Origin: Telluribacter humicola
GTDB lineage: Bacteria > Bacteroidota > Bacteroidia > Cytophagales > Spirosomataceae
DNA: 64,000 nucleotides
Assembly: GCF_017355935.1 (NCBI RefSeq)
Contig: NZ_JAFIQT010000003.1
Coordinates: 441,450-505,449 of the forward strand
Reading direction: 5' to 3'
A program made the translations under genes and the position numbers. The notes under the pieces were generated by a model. It saw only the letters and a list, made by a program, of their open reading frames with translations, made no database searches and was not told the DNA's origin. Of this stretch, positions 19,378 to 27,891 are shown one piece after another (within the stretch, counting starts at the first letter, position 1; each line of letters begins with the position of its first letter).

Positions 19378-20595
19378 ATGTCCGCAGTAGCAGAGCAAGC
19401 GCGGTTGCTGGCCGACCGCATCAACGCCCTCGAAGAATCTTCGACCCTGGCGATGACCAAAATGGCCCGTGAGTTGGCTGCCCAAGGCCACAAAGTAATT
19501 AGTCTGAGCGTGGGAGAGCCTGACTTCAAGACTCCCGCCCACATTTGCGAAGCCGCCAAGAAAGCCATTGACGATGGATTCCACGGCTATTCGCCCGTAG
19601 CAGGATACCCTGATCTCCGCAAGGCGATTGCTGATAAATTGAAACGCGACAACAATATTGACTGGAAACCTGAGAATATCGTGGTATCAACGGGTGCCAA
19701 GCACTCATTGGCTAACGCCATTCAGGTACTTGTCAACCCCGGTGAAGAGGTAATTATTTTCGCCCCTTACTGGGTAAGCTATTCCGAAATGGTAAAACTG
19801 GCCGAAGGAAAGTCAGTAATATTGGAAGGAGCGTTCGAAAATGATTTTAAAGTAACGGCTGAGCAACTCGAAGCGGCTATTACGCCTCGTACCAAGGTGG
19901 TAATGTATGCTTCGCCTAACAATCCTACGGGTTCTGTGTACTCCGAGGCGGAGCTTCGCTCTATCGCGGCGGTACTTGAGAAGCACGATAATATCTTCGT
20001 AGTAGCCGACGAAATTTACGAATACATCAACTTCACCGAAGAAGGTCACTTCAGCATGGGTTCTATTCCGGCTCTGAAAGACCGTGTGATCACCGTGAAC
20101 GGAGTAGCCAAAGGCTTCGCCATGACCGGCTGGCGTATCGGATTTATCGGTGCTGCCAAGTGGATCGCCGACGGTATCGAGAAACTGCAGGGACAGGTAA
20201 CCTCAGGTACCAACTCTATCGCCCAGAAAGCCGCCGTAGCTGCTTTTAACGGACCACTGGATGCTACTAAGGAAATGACCAAGGCGTACGCGCGTCGTCG
20301 TGACTTGGTGGTTGGCCTACTGAAAGAGATTCCCGGTTTCAAAGTGAATGTACCTCAGGGCGCTTTCTACGCTTTCCCTGACGTAAGCCACTACTTTGGA
20401 AAGTCCGACGGAACAACCCAAATAAATGATTCAGACGATTTCTCAAACTGGCTCCTCAATACCGCCTACGTTTCAACGGTAGCTGGTTCAGGATTCGGAG
20501 CACCTAACTGTATACGTATCTCAACCGCTGCTGCGGATGAAGCGCTGACCGAAGCGGTACAACGCATCAAAGATGCCGTTGCTACGCTGAAGTAA
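19378..20595 (+). CDS. Pyridoxal-phosphate aspartate aminotransferase (class I)
   Basis: A 405-residue fold-type I aminotransferase of the I-gamma group that includes Thermus and Bacillus AspB/AspC. Motifs: VISLSVGEPDFKTP near the N terminus, the PLP-phosphate region STGAKHSL, NNPTGSVYSEAEL, the Asp/Tyr pair in VVADEIYEYI, and the Schiff-base lysine in NGVAKGFAMTGWRIG. The C-terminal region NCIRISTAAADEAL includes the Arg that holds the substrate alpha-carboxylate. It likely interconverts aspartate and 2-oxoglutarate with oxaloacetate and glutamate in the cytosol. Some relatives also take prephenate. The gene is monocistronic with its own promoter and terminator, and its biased codon use suggests high expression. 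Confidence 0.9.
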   Translation: MSAVAEQARLLADRINALEESSTLAMTKMARELAAQGHKVISLSVGEPDFKTPAHICEAAKKAIDDGFHGYSPVAGYPDLRKAIADKLKRDNNIDWKPENIVVSTGAKHSLANAIQVLVNPGEEVIIFAPYWVSYSEMVKLAEGKSVILEGAFENDFKVTAEQLEAAITPRTKVVMYASPNNPTGSVYSEAELRSIAAVLEKHDNIFVVADEIYEYINFTEEGHFSMGSIPALKDRVITVNGVAKGFAMTGWRIGFIGAAKWIADGIEKLQGQVTSGTNSIAQKAAVAAFNGPLDATKEMTKAYARRRDLVVGLLKEIPGFKVNVPQGAFYAFPDVSHYFGKSDGTTQINDSDDFSNWLLNTAYVSTVAGSGFGAPNCIRISTAAADEALTEAVQRIKDAVATLK

Positions 20596-20611
20596 TCCTT
20601 CTTATATTCGT

Positions 20612-20648
20612 AAAAGCCCCGCCGGTACCCACCGCGGGGCTTTTGCAT
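20612..20648 (+). terminator. Intrinsic terminator after the aminotransferase
   Basis: Stem AAAAGCCCCGC (20612-20622) with GCGGGGCTTTT (20634-20644), 17 bp after the stop codon. Confidence 0.85.
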
Positions 20649-20875
20649 TATATAGTGGACTTGTACCTAATAATATAAAAGCAAACCGATTGCTATTTTA
20701 CCAGATACTCTCTGAACCTGATGCCGCTTCCGTGAGTTGTACAGGGAAGACCAGGGAAAATAGGATAAATCGAAAAACCATAAGTTATTTTGTACTCGCT
20801 GTGGAGTACTAATGCAGTACTACGAGTGGTGGCTTCCCTCCTGAGCCCTGCATATTTATAAATGTCAACCGTATA

Positions 20876-21946
20876 ATGAGCAAATATTACTATCTGAAAG
20901 TTAAAGAAGTGGAACGCGAAACCTCCGATGCCGTTACCATCCACTTCTGGCATCCACTCAACGAAGTGGTGAAGTATAAGCCCGGTCAGTTTCTGACGCT
21001 GCTGCTGACTCACGAAGGTAACAAAGTACGCCGCTCCTACTCCATGTCCAGCTCCCCCTATACCGATGTGTCGCTGGCAATCACGGTGAAGCGGGTCCCC
21101 GGCGGCTTTGCCTCCAACTACCTGATCGACTCGGTGAAGGAAGGCGATGTGATAGAGGTTATGGAGCCGATGGGCAACTTCACACCCGAGTTGGACGCTG
21201 ACCAGGGCCGCACCGTGGTACTGATCGGAGCCGGTAGTGGTGTTACGCCCCTTGTCTCCATCGCCAAGTCGGTACTGATCGTGGAGCCGGAGAGTACGGT
21301 ACGCCTACTGTACGGCAACCGCACCGAGAACAGCATTATTTTTAAGGAAAAGATAGCCGCACTCGTCAACAAATACGGAGAGCGGTTTCAGGTGGTACAT
21401 ACGCTTACGCAGCCGCACGAAAGCTGGACCGGTGAAACAGGCCGCCTGAATAAATCGCATATTCTTAAACTGATGGAGAAGTGGCCCGCTACCGATCCCG
21501 CCGCTACCGACTACTACCTCTGCGGACCGGAGGACATGATGGAGGAAGCCAAGCGGGCGCTGGATGTGCTGGGAGTCCCTAAAGAAAAGGTACATAAAGA
21601 AAGCTTCCTGACGGCCACTACCGCCAAGGCGCACGGAGAGGTAACGCTGGAAGAAAACGACGGAAGTATGAAAACACGCGAAATAACGGTACTGTACGAA
21701 GGCAGCGAGTACAAGTTTAAGGTAGAGCCCCACCAAACGGTACTGGAGGCTGCCCTGGACCTGGACATTGACCTGCCCTATTCCTGTCAGGCAGGTATGT
21801 GTACCGCCTGCATGGGACGCTGTGTATCAGGCAAGGTACATTTGGACGAAGAAGATGCCCTGTCGGAAGCTGAGCTGAAAGCGGGCTTCATCCTCACCTG
21901 CGTCACCCATCCTATGAGTGATGATGTGGTCATTGAAGTGGAGTAA
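20876..21946 (+). CDS. PaaE-like ferredoxin/flavin reductase with C-terminal 2Fe-2S domain
   Basis: A 356-residue protein with three modules: an FAD-binding barrel (RRSYSMSSSPY, the R-x-Y-S-x-S FAD motif), an NAD(P)-binding domain (LIGAGSGVTPLVSI and the later YLCGPEDMM), and a plant-type ferredoxin domain (about residue 265 on). The cluster ligands are C304, C309 and C312, with the last Cys in FILTCVTHP. Order and size match PaaE, the reductase of phenylacetyl-CoA epoxidase. No paaABCD genes are near, and in Bacteroidota such single genes are usually called ferredoxin-NADP reductase, so the partner is unknown. It is monocistronic, with a terminator after the stop codon. Confidence 0.85.
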   Translation: MSKYYYLKVKEVERETSDAVTIHFWHPLNEVVKYKPGQFLTLLLTHEGNKVRRSYSMSSSPYTDVSLAITVKRVPGGFASNYLIDSVKEGDVIEVMEPMGNFTPELDADQGRTVVLIGAGSGVTPLVSIAKSVLIVEPESTVRLLYGNRTENSIIFKEKIAALVNKYGERFQVVHTLTQPHESWTGETGRLNKSHILKLMEKWPATDPAATDYYLCGPEDMMEEAKRALDVLGVPKEKVHKESFLTATTAKAHGEVTLEENDGSMKTREITVLYEGSEYKFKVEPHQTVLEAALDLDIDLPYSCQAGMCTACMGRCVSGKVHLDEEDALSEAELKAGFILTCVTHPMSDDVVIEVE

Positions 21947-21969
21947 CTAGTACTCGCTATATCATATAT

Positions 21970-22004
21970 AAAGCCCTGACAGGTAGTACTTGTCAGGGCT
22001 TTTC
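21970..22004. terminator. Bidirectional terminator between paaE-like and M56 genes
   Basis: Stem AAAGCCCTGACA (21970-21981) with TGTCAGGGCTTT (21991-22002). It lies between convergent genes. Confidence 0.85.
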
Positions 22005-22011
22005 ATTTTCA

Positions 22012-23913
22012 CTACTTTTTCTTAGCCGGTGGAGTGGGCGGATTCGGTGCCGCCGCAGGTCGGGCCGGAGCTACCACCGGAGTAGGCGGAACTCCTTTTA
22101 CTGCGGCTCCCGCTTTCTTAGGGGCCCGGGCCGGGTTAGGAGCTGGCGGTGGAGGCGGTGGAGTAGGCAAGTACTTCTCCATTCCCCGCGCTTCCAGTTC
22201 CATTTTGCGACTTATCGTTTCCATCTGGCGGCTGATCTCTTCTATCTCCTGCTGGGTTTTGCGAAAGGGCTCGCCAGCGGTTTCGGCCTGCTTTCTGCCT
22301 TCGGCAATCTGCGCGTTAAGTTGGTTTACTTCCTGTTCCTGAGCCTTTATCTTCTGCTCTATTTCGGCCAGTTGCTTATCTACTTCGGCTTCGCTTAGTT
22401 TGGCCGCTCCAGCTTTCTGATTTGGATGTAGTAAGGCCGAGCGCTTCTGTATCAACTCTTCGCGGGCCTCCATCAGCTTATCTTTCTTCCACTCTATCTT
22501 TTCCCACTCCCGTCCGAAGCGCTCCTGCTCAAAGCGGAACTTCTCCATGGTCAGGTGCAGGTCTTCCATACGGCGGTGCAGGGGCTCCATCTGCTGCTGC
22601 ATTACTTCCATTTTTTTATGGAATGCTTCCAGCTTCTCCTGCAGCGTATCGTTCATCTTAAATTGCCAGTCGTGGTTAAAATCAAATTTGAAGTCATAGG
22701 CCAGTTCAGGCATGTCGATGTTGATATCCTCGGTGTCTATATCAATGTCTAACTCCATATCTTCCATTTCCTCCATATCAATCTCTGCTTCTTCCACTTC
22801 TATGGTGGTATCCGCGTAGGCGACTGGCAGGTAAGGAATATCTTTGACTTTGGCGGTAGTGGTCTTCACCGTCTTTTTATCCTGCTTCCGCTCCACGGCA
22901 TATACGGATACACCTATCAGTACTCCGGCAACTACCAGTAGTACCGGCAGGCCTGCCCACATCCGTACCGGCTTTGGAGCCAGGCCCAATACCCGGCGCA
23001 CCCGCTGCAGGAGTACCGGCTTCTGAGATGCAAATGGTACGGCCAGCGCCGGACTAGACTGCCACTCCGACACCCGAACCAGCGCATGAGCCAGTGACAT
23101 CCTGTCACCGGAAACGGTGATGGCTACATCGTCGCAGCAATGCTCGCGCTCGGTACGTACCTTATTAGACAACCACCACAGCCCCGGGTGAAAGAAGAAT
23201 ACGACCTCTACAAAAGACTGCAGCAAGTTGACAAGGTAGTCGTGCCGACGGATGTGCGCCAACTCGTGCGCCAGGATGGCCTCTACCTGTGCCGGAGAAA
23301 ATCCGGTCAGCAACCCTATGGGCAACAGTACCACCGGACTCAGCGCTCCTACTACCATCGGCGTGGTGATACGGGCGCTCTCGCACAGCTCTATCGACTG
23401 TGTAATATTCAGGCGGGCTGTCAGGATGCTAAAGCGGTTTCGCCACTCCCGATCAGCCACCGGCACGGCGCCGCTCCGCAGGTACTCAACGTACAGCCAG
23501 CTACCTATAAAGCGCAACATTAATAGTCCTGCACCAATCAGCCAGCACACCACCAGCTCGGTAAGGTGGGTATTGACCCACAGGCGAGCCTGACTGGCAA
23601 GAGACAACTCTACCGGCCGCCACAACAGCGCCGAAGCGGCCCTGGTAGTAGTGATGGCTGTCGAGCCAGCTACGGTAGCGGGCGCCTTCATATCCTGAAG
23701 ATAATAAATAAAGGTAGCCAGTGAGCCTACTACCTGAGCACTAAGCAGGCCGATGCCCAAGCCGTAGCGTACCTGCGCCGGTCGGTTACGAAGCAGGTAG
23801 AAACCCAAAGCAGTTACCAGTGCCAACAGAGCGCCCTGCCAGAGCGCGTGCAGAAGCATCCAGCCAACTGCGCTCACGAGGGATTCCGGAATTAGAGTTA
23901 ATAGGTCTTTCAT
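22012..23913 (-). CDS. M56 family membrane metallopeptidase (BlaR1/MecR1-like) with coiled-coil tail
   Basis: A 633-residue protein. Several N-terminal membrane helices surround a gluzincin-type zinc site: HELAH at 216-220 and the third ligand in EREHCCDD (E256). A membrane helix near residue 320 leads to an acidic segment rich in Asp, Glu, Ile and Met (about 370-410). Then comes a long coiled coil rich in Met, Gln, Glu and Lys, and finally a Pro/Ala-rich end with a run of prolines. Unlike BlaR1 there is no penicillin-binding sensor domain, so the signal is probably not a beta-lactam. In the known systems this protease leads to cleavage of the paired BlaI repressor. The start codon is 2 bp after the blaI stop codon, so the two genes are one operon. 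Confidence 0.85.
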   Translation of the reverse strand: MKDLLTLIPESLVSAVGWMLLHALWQGALLALVTALGFYLLRNRPAQVRYGLGIGLLSAQVVGSLATFIYYLQDMKAPATVAGSTAITTTRAASALLWRPVELSLASQARLWVNTHLTELVVCWLIGAGLLMLRFIGSWLYVEYLRSGAVPVADREWRNRFSILTARLNITQSIELCESARITTPMVVGALSPVVLLPIGLLTGFSPAQVEAILAHELAHIRRHDYLVNLLQSFVEVVFFFHPGLWWLSNKVRTEREHCCDDVAITVSGDRMSLAHALVRVSEWQSSPALAVPFASQKPVLLQRVRRVLGLAPKPVRMWAGLPVLLVVAGVLIGVSVYAVERKQDKKTVKTTTAKVKDIPYLPVAYADTTIEVEEAEIDMEEMEDMELDIDIDTEDINIDMPELAYDFKFDFNHDWQFKMNDTLQEKLEAFHKKMEVMQQQMEPLHRRMEDLHLTMEKFRFEQERFGREWEKIEWKKDKLMEAREELIQKRSALLHPNQKAGAAKLSEAEVDKQLAEIEQKIKAQEQEVNQLNAQIAEGRKQAETAGEPFRKTQQEIEEISRQMETISRKMELEARGMEKYLPTPPPPPPAPNPARAPKKAGAAVKGVPPTPVVAPARPAAAPNPPTPPAKKK

Positions 23914-23915
23914 GG

Positions 23916-24290
23916 CTAACGATTGTTTTCAATGTCGTTCAGTAGTTTCCGTATTTCATCCAGCTCTTCCTGCGATGCCTTGTGGTTGCCCAGGGCCTGC
24001 ATGACCAGCCGGGCTGCCGAGCCGCGGAAAGTAGTTTCAACAAAGCGATCCAGGAGTGTCTGCTGGGTTTCTTCCTCACTGACACCTGCTGTATAGATAT
24101 GTGAGCGTCCTTCCTCCGAGCGTTGGAGAAGGCCCTTCTCGTGCATGATCTGCATGAGCTTCAGGGTAGTCGTATAGCCGGCCTCTTTGGTAGCGGCCAG
24201 GTACTCGTGTACCTGTCGTACGGTACCTGGTCCCTCTTTCCACAGGTAGTGCAGAATTTCGAGTTCCGAATCTGTTGGTTTTAGACTCAT
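23916..24290 (-). CDS. BlaI/MecI/CopY family repressor
   Basis: A 124-residue winged-helix repressor beginning MSLKPTDSELEILHYLWKEG, with the wing around YTTTLKLMQIMHEKGLL and a C-terminal dimer helix that includes the region near which the family is cleaved. The open frame extends to 24359, but the extra 23 codons overlap two operator copies. ATG 24290 also gives the family's usual N terminus. It is the first gene of an operon with the M56 protease and is probably autoregulated through the upstream TACGAA-type palindromes. Confidence 0.9.
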   Translation of the reverse strand: MSLKPTDSELEILHYLWKEGPGTVRQVHEYLAATKEAGYTTTLKLMQIMHEKGLLQRSEEGRSHIYTAGVSEEETQQTLLDRFVETTFRGSAARLVMQALGNHKASQEELDEIRKLLNDIENNR

Positions 24291-24311
24291 GGTTTTATCA
24301 GTTTTTACATC

Positions 24312-24383
24312 TACGAAAATCTTCGTAACAAACGTATACGAAATTTTTCGTACTTGCAAGAGGTATCTACGAAATTTTTCGTA
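24312..24383. promoter_or_regulatory. Three tandem palindromic BlaI-type operators
   Basis: Three 16-bp sites upstream of blaI: TACGAAAATCTTCGTA (24312-24327), TACGAAATTTTTCGTA (24337-24352) and an identical copy at 24368-24383. All keep TACGAA...TTCGTA, spaced 25 and 31 bp start to start. Dyad operators in front of BlaI genes are typical; this sequence differs from the staphylococcal TACA-TGTA core. In the rest of the 319-bp gap up to recF I see only a lone TACGAAA half site at 24432 and no gene. Confidence 0.75.
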
Positions 24384-24609
24384 AGACGGTCTTAAAAAAT
24401 GTTAATTGAAAGGGATCAGGAGCTGAAACTGTACGAAAGATGGGAGAATAGGTCGTAAGGTTGCACGAGGTAGAGAGAATAAAGACTTTTATTGCAAAAG
24501 CTGCAAAGAGCGTAGGTATAAGTAGGAATAGAATTAAAAAGGAGGAACAGAGGATGCAGCATCATTAGCAGGAGGAGCAACTACTCACTGCCACGGTAAT
24601 TACTCCCTC

Positions 24610-25695
24610 CTACTTCCCGATTTCAAAGAAGCGGACATCTGCCTGGACGTGATCCAGAATGCGGTGGGAGCGCTCGGGACGGGCATCGGTGATAAATACC
24701 TGCCCCAGGAAACCGTCATCAATGAGTTCGATTAGCTTGTGGATGCGGCGGTCGTCGAGCTTGTCAAATATATCATCGAGCAGGAGCATTGGCTTGGTTT
24801 CTTTTTCGTCAGCCAGAAGTTCGTACTGCGCTAGCTTCAGCGCTATTACAAAGGACTTCTGCTGCCCCTGCGAGCCGAACTTTTTTAAGGCCACTCCGTC
24901 TATCTCGAATATATAATCATCTTTATGTACCCCTTTAAGTGTACGCTGCGCGTGCAGGTCGCGTGAGCGGTGCCGACGAAACTCCGCCCCGAAATCTTCT
25001 ACGGCTACTTCGCTTTCGTAGATAATCTCGACGCGCTCCCGCTCGCTGCTCAGGTAGGCGTAGTACTTACGGAACAGGGGCAGGTACTTGTCCATGAAGG
25101 CACGACGATGTTCGTAGATACGTTGCGCCAGCCCAATGAGCGGCTCGTTGTAGGTTTCGAGCATGTCCTCATCAAGGTAGTTACGCTCGGCAAAAAGTTT
25201 GAGCAGGCTATTGCGCTGGGTGAGTAGTTTGTTGTACTGCAGGTAGTCGTCGAGGTACGATGGGTGAAGCTGAGCCAGCACTCCGTCAAAGAAACGCCGC
25301 CGCTCTTCGCTGATCCCACGTACCAGGTCCGTATCATCAGGCGCAATGAGTACCACCGGGTACTGTCCTATATGATCACTCAACCGATCGTACGATTTTT
25401 TGTCGGACATCAGCACCTTACGCTGGCCGCGCTGCAGGCTGCAGGTGATCTGGGTACCTTTGCCCGCTTTCCGGAAGATACCGTCCAGAACAAAGAAATC
25501 GGCTTCATGCCGGATGGTAAGAGCATCCTGGCTTTGAAAAGCACTTTTGGTCAGGGCCAAAAAATAAATAGCGTCCAGCAGATTGGTTTTACCGCTTCCG
25601 TTCTCTCCTACAAGGCAATTTACGCGCTCTCCAAACGTAAAACTTCCCTCCTCATAACTTTTAAAATAGGTAAGGTGGAGTTTTTCGAGCCACAT
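24610..25695 (-). CDS. recF: DNA replication and repair protein RecF
   Basis: A 361-residue SMC-like ATPase. Walker A is GENGSGKT (residues 30-37), the ABC signature-like region is GSQGQQKSFVIALKLAQ, and Walker B is MLLLDDIFDKLDD. The N terminus MWLEKLHLTYFKSYEEGSF and the total length are typical. RecF loads RecA at single-stranded gaps together with RecO and RecR. It is divergent from the pdhA gene, with 140 bp between the start codons. No dnaA, dnaN or gyrB adjoins, so there is no origin context here. Confidence 0.95.
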   Translation of the reverse strand: MWLEKLHLTYFKSYEEGSFTFGERVNCLVGENGSGKTNLLDAIYFLALTKSAFQSQDALTIRHEADFFVLDGIFRKAGKGTQITCSLQRGQRKVLMSDKKSYDRLSDHIGQYPVVLIAPDDTDLVRGISEERRRFFDGVLAQLHPSYLDDYLQYNKLLTQRNSLLKLFAERNYLDEDMLETYNEPLIGLAQRIYEHRRAFMDKYLPLFRKYYAYLSSERERVEIIYESEVAVEDFGAEFRRHRSRDLHAQRTLKGVHKDDYIFEIDGVALKKFGSQGQQKSFVIALKLAQYELLADEKETKPMLLLDDIFDKLDDRRIHKLIELIDDGFLGQVFITDARPERSHRILDHVQADVRFFEIGK

Positions 25696-25835
25696 GAACT
25701 TCTTTGTTAGGGACTTTATGCTTAATTTCGCAGGTCTTTGACAATTGCACGGAAAAGTACTTCCGGAAAAACAGGACTTTATTCAAACCAACAACGGACA
25801 GACAAAGTTCTGTCTTTATAAACGAGAACCAATAC

Positions 25836-26864
25836 ATGGCTACCGTTAAGGAGAAAAAGAAAGAATCAGCCCCAAAGTTGCAGCACTCTAAAGAACGTTA
25901 TATGTTCTGGTACGAGAATATGCTTCTGCAACGTCGATTTGAAGAAAAAGCCGGTCAGCTGTATGGCCAGCAGAAAATCCGCGGTTTCTGTCACCTGTAT
26001 ATTGGACAGGAGGCCTGTTCGGCGGGTACTGCTACGGCTCTTACCCCTGATGATAAGTATATAACTGCTTACCGCGACCACGGTATGCCATTGGCGCTGG
26101 GTACTGATCCCAAGGCTATCATGGCTGAGCTGTACGGAAAAGAAACCGGTACTACCAAAGGAAAAGGTGGCTCGATGCACATTTTTGACAAAGAGCGCAA
26201 CTTCATGGGTGGCCACGGTATCGTAGGAGCTCAGATCCCACTGGGAGCCGGTATCGCCTTTGCCGAGAAGTACAACAAAACCGGAAATGTATGTATCTGT
26301 TTCTTCGGAGACGGAGCCGTACGTCAGGGCGCATTCCACGAAGCCTTCAACATGGCTATGACCTGGAAGCTTCCGGTAATCTTTGTAGTAGAAAACAACG
26401 GATACGCAATGGGTACCTCGGTAAGCCGTACCTCTAACGTAACCGACCTTTATACTCTTGGCGAAGCTTACGATATGCCTTCGGAGCCCGTTGACGGTAT
26501 GAATGTAGAAGCCATTCACGATGCTGTATCACGTGCCGCTGATCGTGCCCGTAAGGGAGAAGGACCTACCTACCTTGAGTTCCGTACCTACCGCTACCGT
26601 GGTCACTCCATGTCGGATCCACAGAAGTACCGTACCAAAGAAGAAGTAGAAGAGTACAAGCAGCGTGACCCTATCGAGCAGGTTAAGGCTACTATTCTGG
26701 AAAACAACCTAGCTACTCAGGAGGACCTGGATGCCATCGACGCCCGTATCAAGGAAATCGTGGCTGAGTCGGTACAGTTTGCCGAAGAGTCTAAATACCC
26801 TGATGCCCAGGAAGCTTATACTGATGTATACGTACAGCAGGATTATCCCTTGATTTTAGAATAA
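25836..26864 (+). CDS. pdhA: Pyruvate dehydrogenase E1 component, alpha subunit
   Basis: A 342-residue protein started at ATG 25836. The open frame reaches back to 25704, but the family begins about here (MATVKEKKKESAPKLQHSKE). The thiamine diphosphate motif starts GDGAVRQGAFHEAFNMA and ends VVENN. The phosphorylation-loop-like segment YRYRGHSMSDPQKYR and the N-terminal LYIGQEACSAGTATAL are also E1-alpha marks. With the beta subunit it decarboxylates pyruvate and transfers the acetyl group to the E2 lipoyl domain. The beta subunit and E2 are not in the window, so the complex is encoded at split loci. Codon use suggests high expression. Confidence 0.93.
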   Translation: MATVKEKKKESAPKLQHSKERYMFWYENMLLQRRFEEKAGQLYGQQKIRGFCHLYIGQEACSAGTATALTPDDKYITAYRDHGMPLALGTDPKAIMAELYGKETGTTKGKGGSMHIFDKERNFMGGHGIVGAQIPLGAGIAFAEKYNKTGNVCICFFGDGAVRQGAFHEAFNMAMTWKLPVIFVVENNGYAMGTSVSRTSNVTDLYTLGEAYDMPSEPVDGMNVEAIHDAVSRAADRARKGEGPTYLEFRTYRYRGHSMSDPQKYRTKEEVEEYKQRDPIEQVKATILENNLATQEDLDAIDARIKEIVAESVQFAEESKYPDAQEAYTDVYVQQDYPLILE

Positions 26865-27018
26865 GCTAGTTGCTTCCTATAAGAAGAAGCCTGTCGTTGC
26901 CTGCTGGCTCCGATGGGCTTTTTTATTTACTATGATATTCTTTTTTAATATAAAGGAACGCTAACAAGATATTTAGGGTTTTGTTTCGTTAAAGAGCAAA
27001 GAATTATAGTGCAACTTG

Positions 27019-27047
27019 TTTGTGTTAAAGAAGTTTTCATAACTTTG
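27019..27047 (+). promoter_or_regulatory. Bacteroidota-type promoter for the TPR protein gene
   Basis: The -33 element TTTGTG (27019-27024) and -7 element TAACTTTG (27040-27047) fit the sigma-ABfr consensus in sequence and spacing. The leader to the ATG is 23 bp. It is the clearest promoter in the window. Confidence 0.65.
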
Positions 27048-27070
27048 CACTCCAAATTTCAACCATTTGT

Positions 27071-27772
27071 ATGAGCAAGAAAAATACTGCGGGTCCCGGG
27101 TTGGAGATAATCGAAAACCCCGAAGCTCTGGCCGGTCAAATTAGCAAGGCCGAAGGCTTCTTCCGCAAAAACCAAAACGTGTTGTTGGGTGTTGGTGGCG
27201 CTATACTTTTAGCGCTTGTGGCGTTTGCCGGGTACCGTTTTTATATAGACGGTCAGGAAGAGGAAGCTCAGCGTGCACTTTCCGGCGTTGTATACGACTT
27301 TGAAAGTGATTCATTGCAGCAGGCCCTGAATGGCAGCGGCGGAAACGAAGGTTTATTGAGTATTGCGGATAGCTACGGTAGCACTGATGCCGGTAAGCTG
27401 GCCAGCTTCTATGCTGGTGTTGCTCTGTTGAAACAAGGTAAGTACGATGAGGCCATTGAGCGTCTGAATGACTTTAGCTCATCGGATCTGCTGGTGGAGG
27501 CTCGTGCCAAAGCACTGATTGGAGATGCTTATATGGAAAAGGGGCAGCCTGCTGAAGCGATCAGCAACTACAAAAAGGCGGCTGATTACGAAGCTAATCA
27601 GTTCTTTACCCCTGTATATTTAATGAAATTGGCGACTGCTCAGGAGAAAGCTAAGCAGCCTCAGGACGCTATTGCTTCCTATAAACGTGTTATTGAGGAA
27701 TTCCCGCTCTCAGCAGAAGTTGTAAATGCTAAGAAGTATAAGGGACTCCTGGAGGGACAGGTCGGCGAGTAA
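27071..27772 (+). CDS. Membrane-anchored tetratricopeptide-repeat protein (YfgM-like)
   Basis: A 233-residue protein. A cytosolic N terminus of about 40 residues precedes one membrane helix (about 39-58, NVLLGVGGAILLALVAFAGY). The rest is helical tetratricopeptide repeats (GKLASFYAGVALLKQGKYDEAIERL, in two overlapping pieces, and later AEAISNYKKAADYEA). The layout matches YfgM-type proteins, which attach to the Sec translocon or envelope chaperones, but the match is general. A strong promoter and a good terminator make it a single-gene unit. It is well conserved next to ribH in Cytophagales as far as I recall, but I cannot check that here. Confidence 0.8.
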   Translation: MSKKNTAGPGLEIIENPEALAGQISKAEGFFRKNQNVLLGVGGAILLALVAFAGYRFYIDGQEEEAQRALSGVVYDFESDSLQQALNGSGGNEGLLSIADSYGSTDAGKLASFYAGVALLKQGKYDEAIERLNDFSSSDLLVEARAKALIGDAYMEKGQPAEAISNYKKAADYEANQFFTPVYLMKLATAQEKAKQPQDAIASYKRVIEEFPLSAEVVNAKKYKGLLEGQVGE

Positions 27773-27798
27773 TGGGTTACGTAACTACCTACCCCATG

Positions 27799-27834
27799 AA
27801 AGGATAAAGCCGACCCGGTTTTATCCTTTTTTGT
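27799..27834 (+). terminator. Intrinsic terminator after the TPR protein gene
   Basis: Stem AAAGGATAAA (27799-27808) with TTTATCCTTT (27820-27829), followed by a T run. Confidence 0.8.
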
Positions 27835-27891
27835 TATTTCAGGTTTATATCCCACAATCAGTATCTAATTTATCCCTGATCATACTTATCT

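Noticed and set aside
20876-21946. Reading the PaaE-like gene as part of a phenylacetate pathway
   Set aside because: No paaABCD or other phenylacetate genes are near, so only the reductase type is claimed.
22012-24290. Reading the BlaI/M56 pair as a beta-lactam resistance system
   Set aside because: No beta-lactamase gene and no penicillin-binding sensor domain are present.
26887-26925. Possible terminator after pdhA (AAGCC ... GGGCTTTTTT)
   Set aside because: The T-run is good but the stem has several mismatches, so no stable hairpin could be confirmed by eye.
27776-27891. FMN riboswitch upstream of ribH
   Set aside because: The region is only 116 bp, is taken up by a terminator, and lacks the conserved RFN-element bases.
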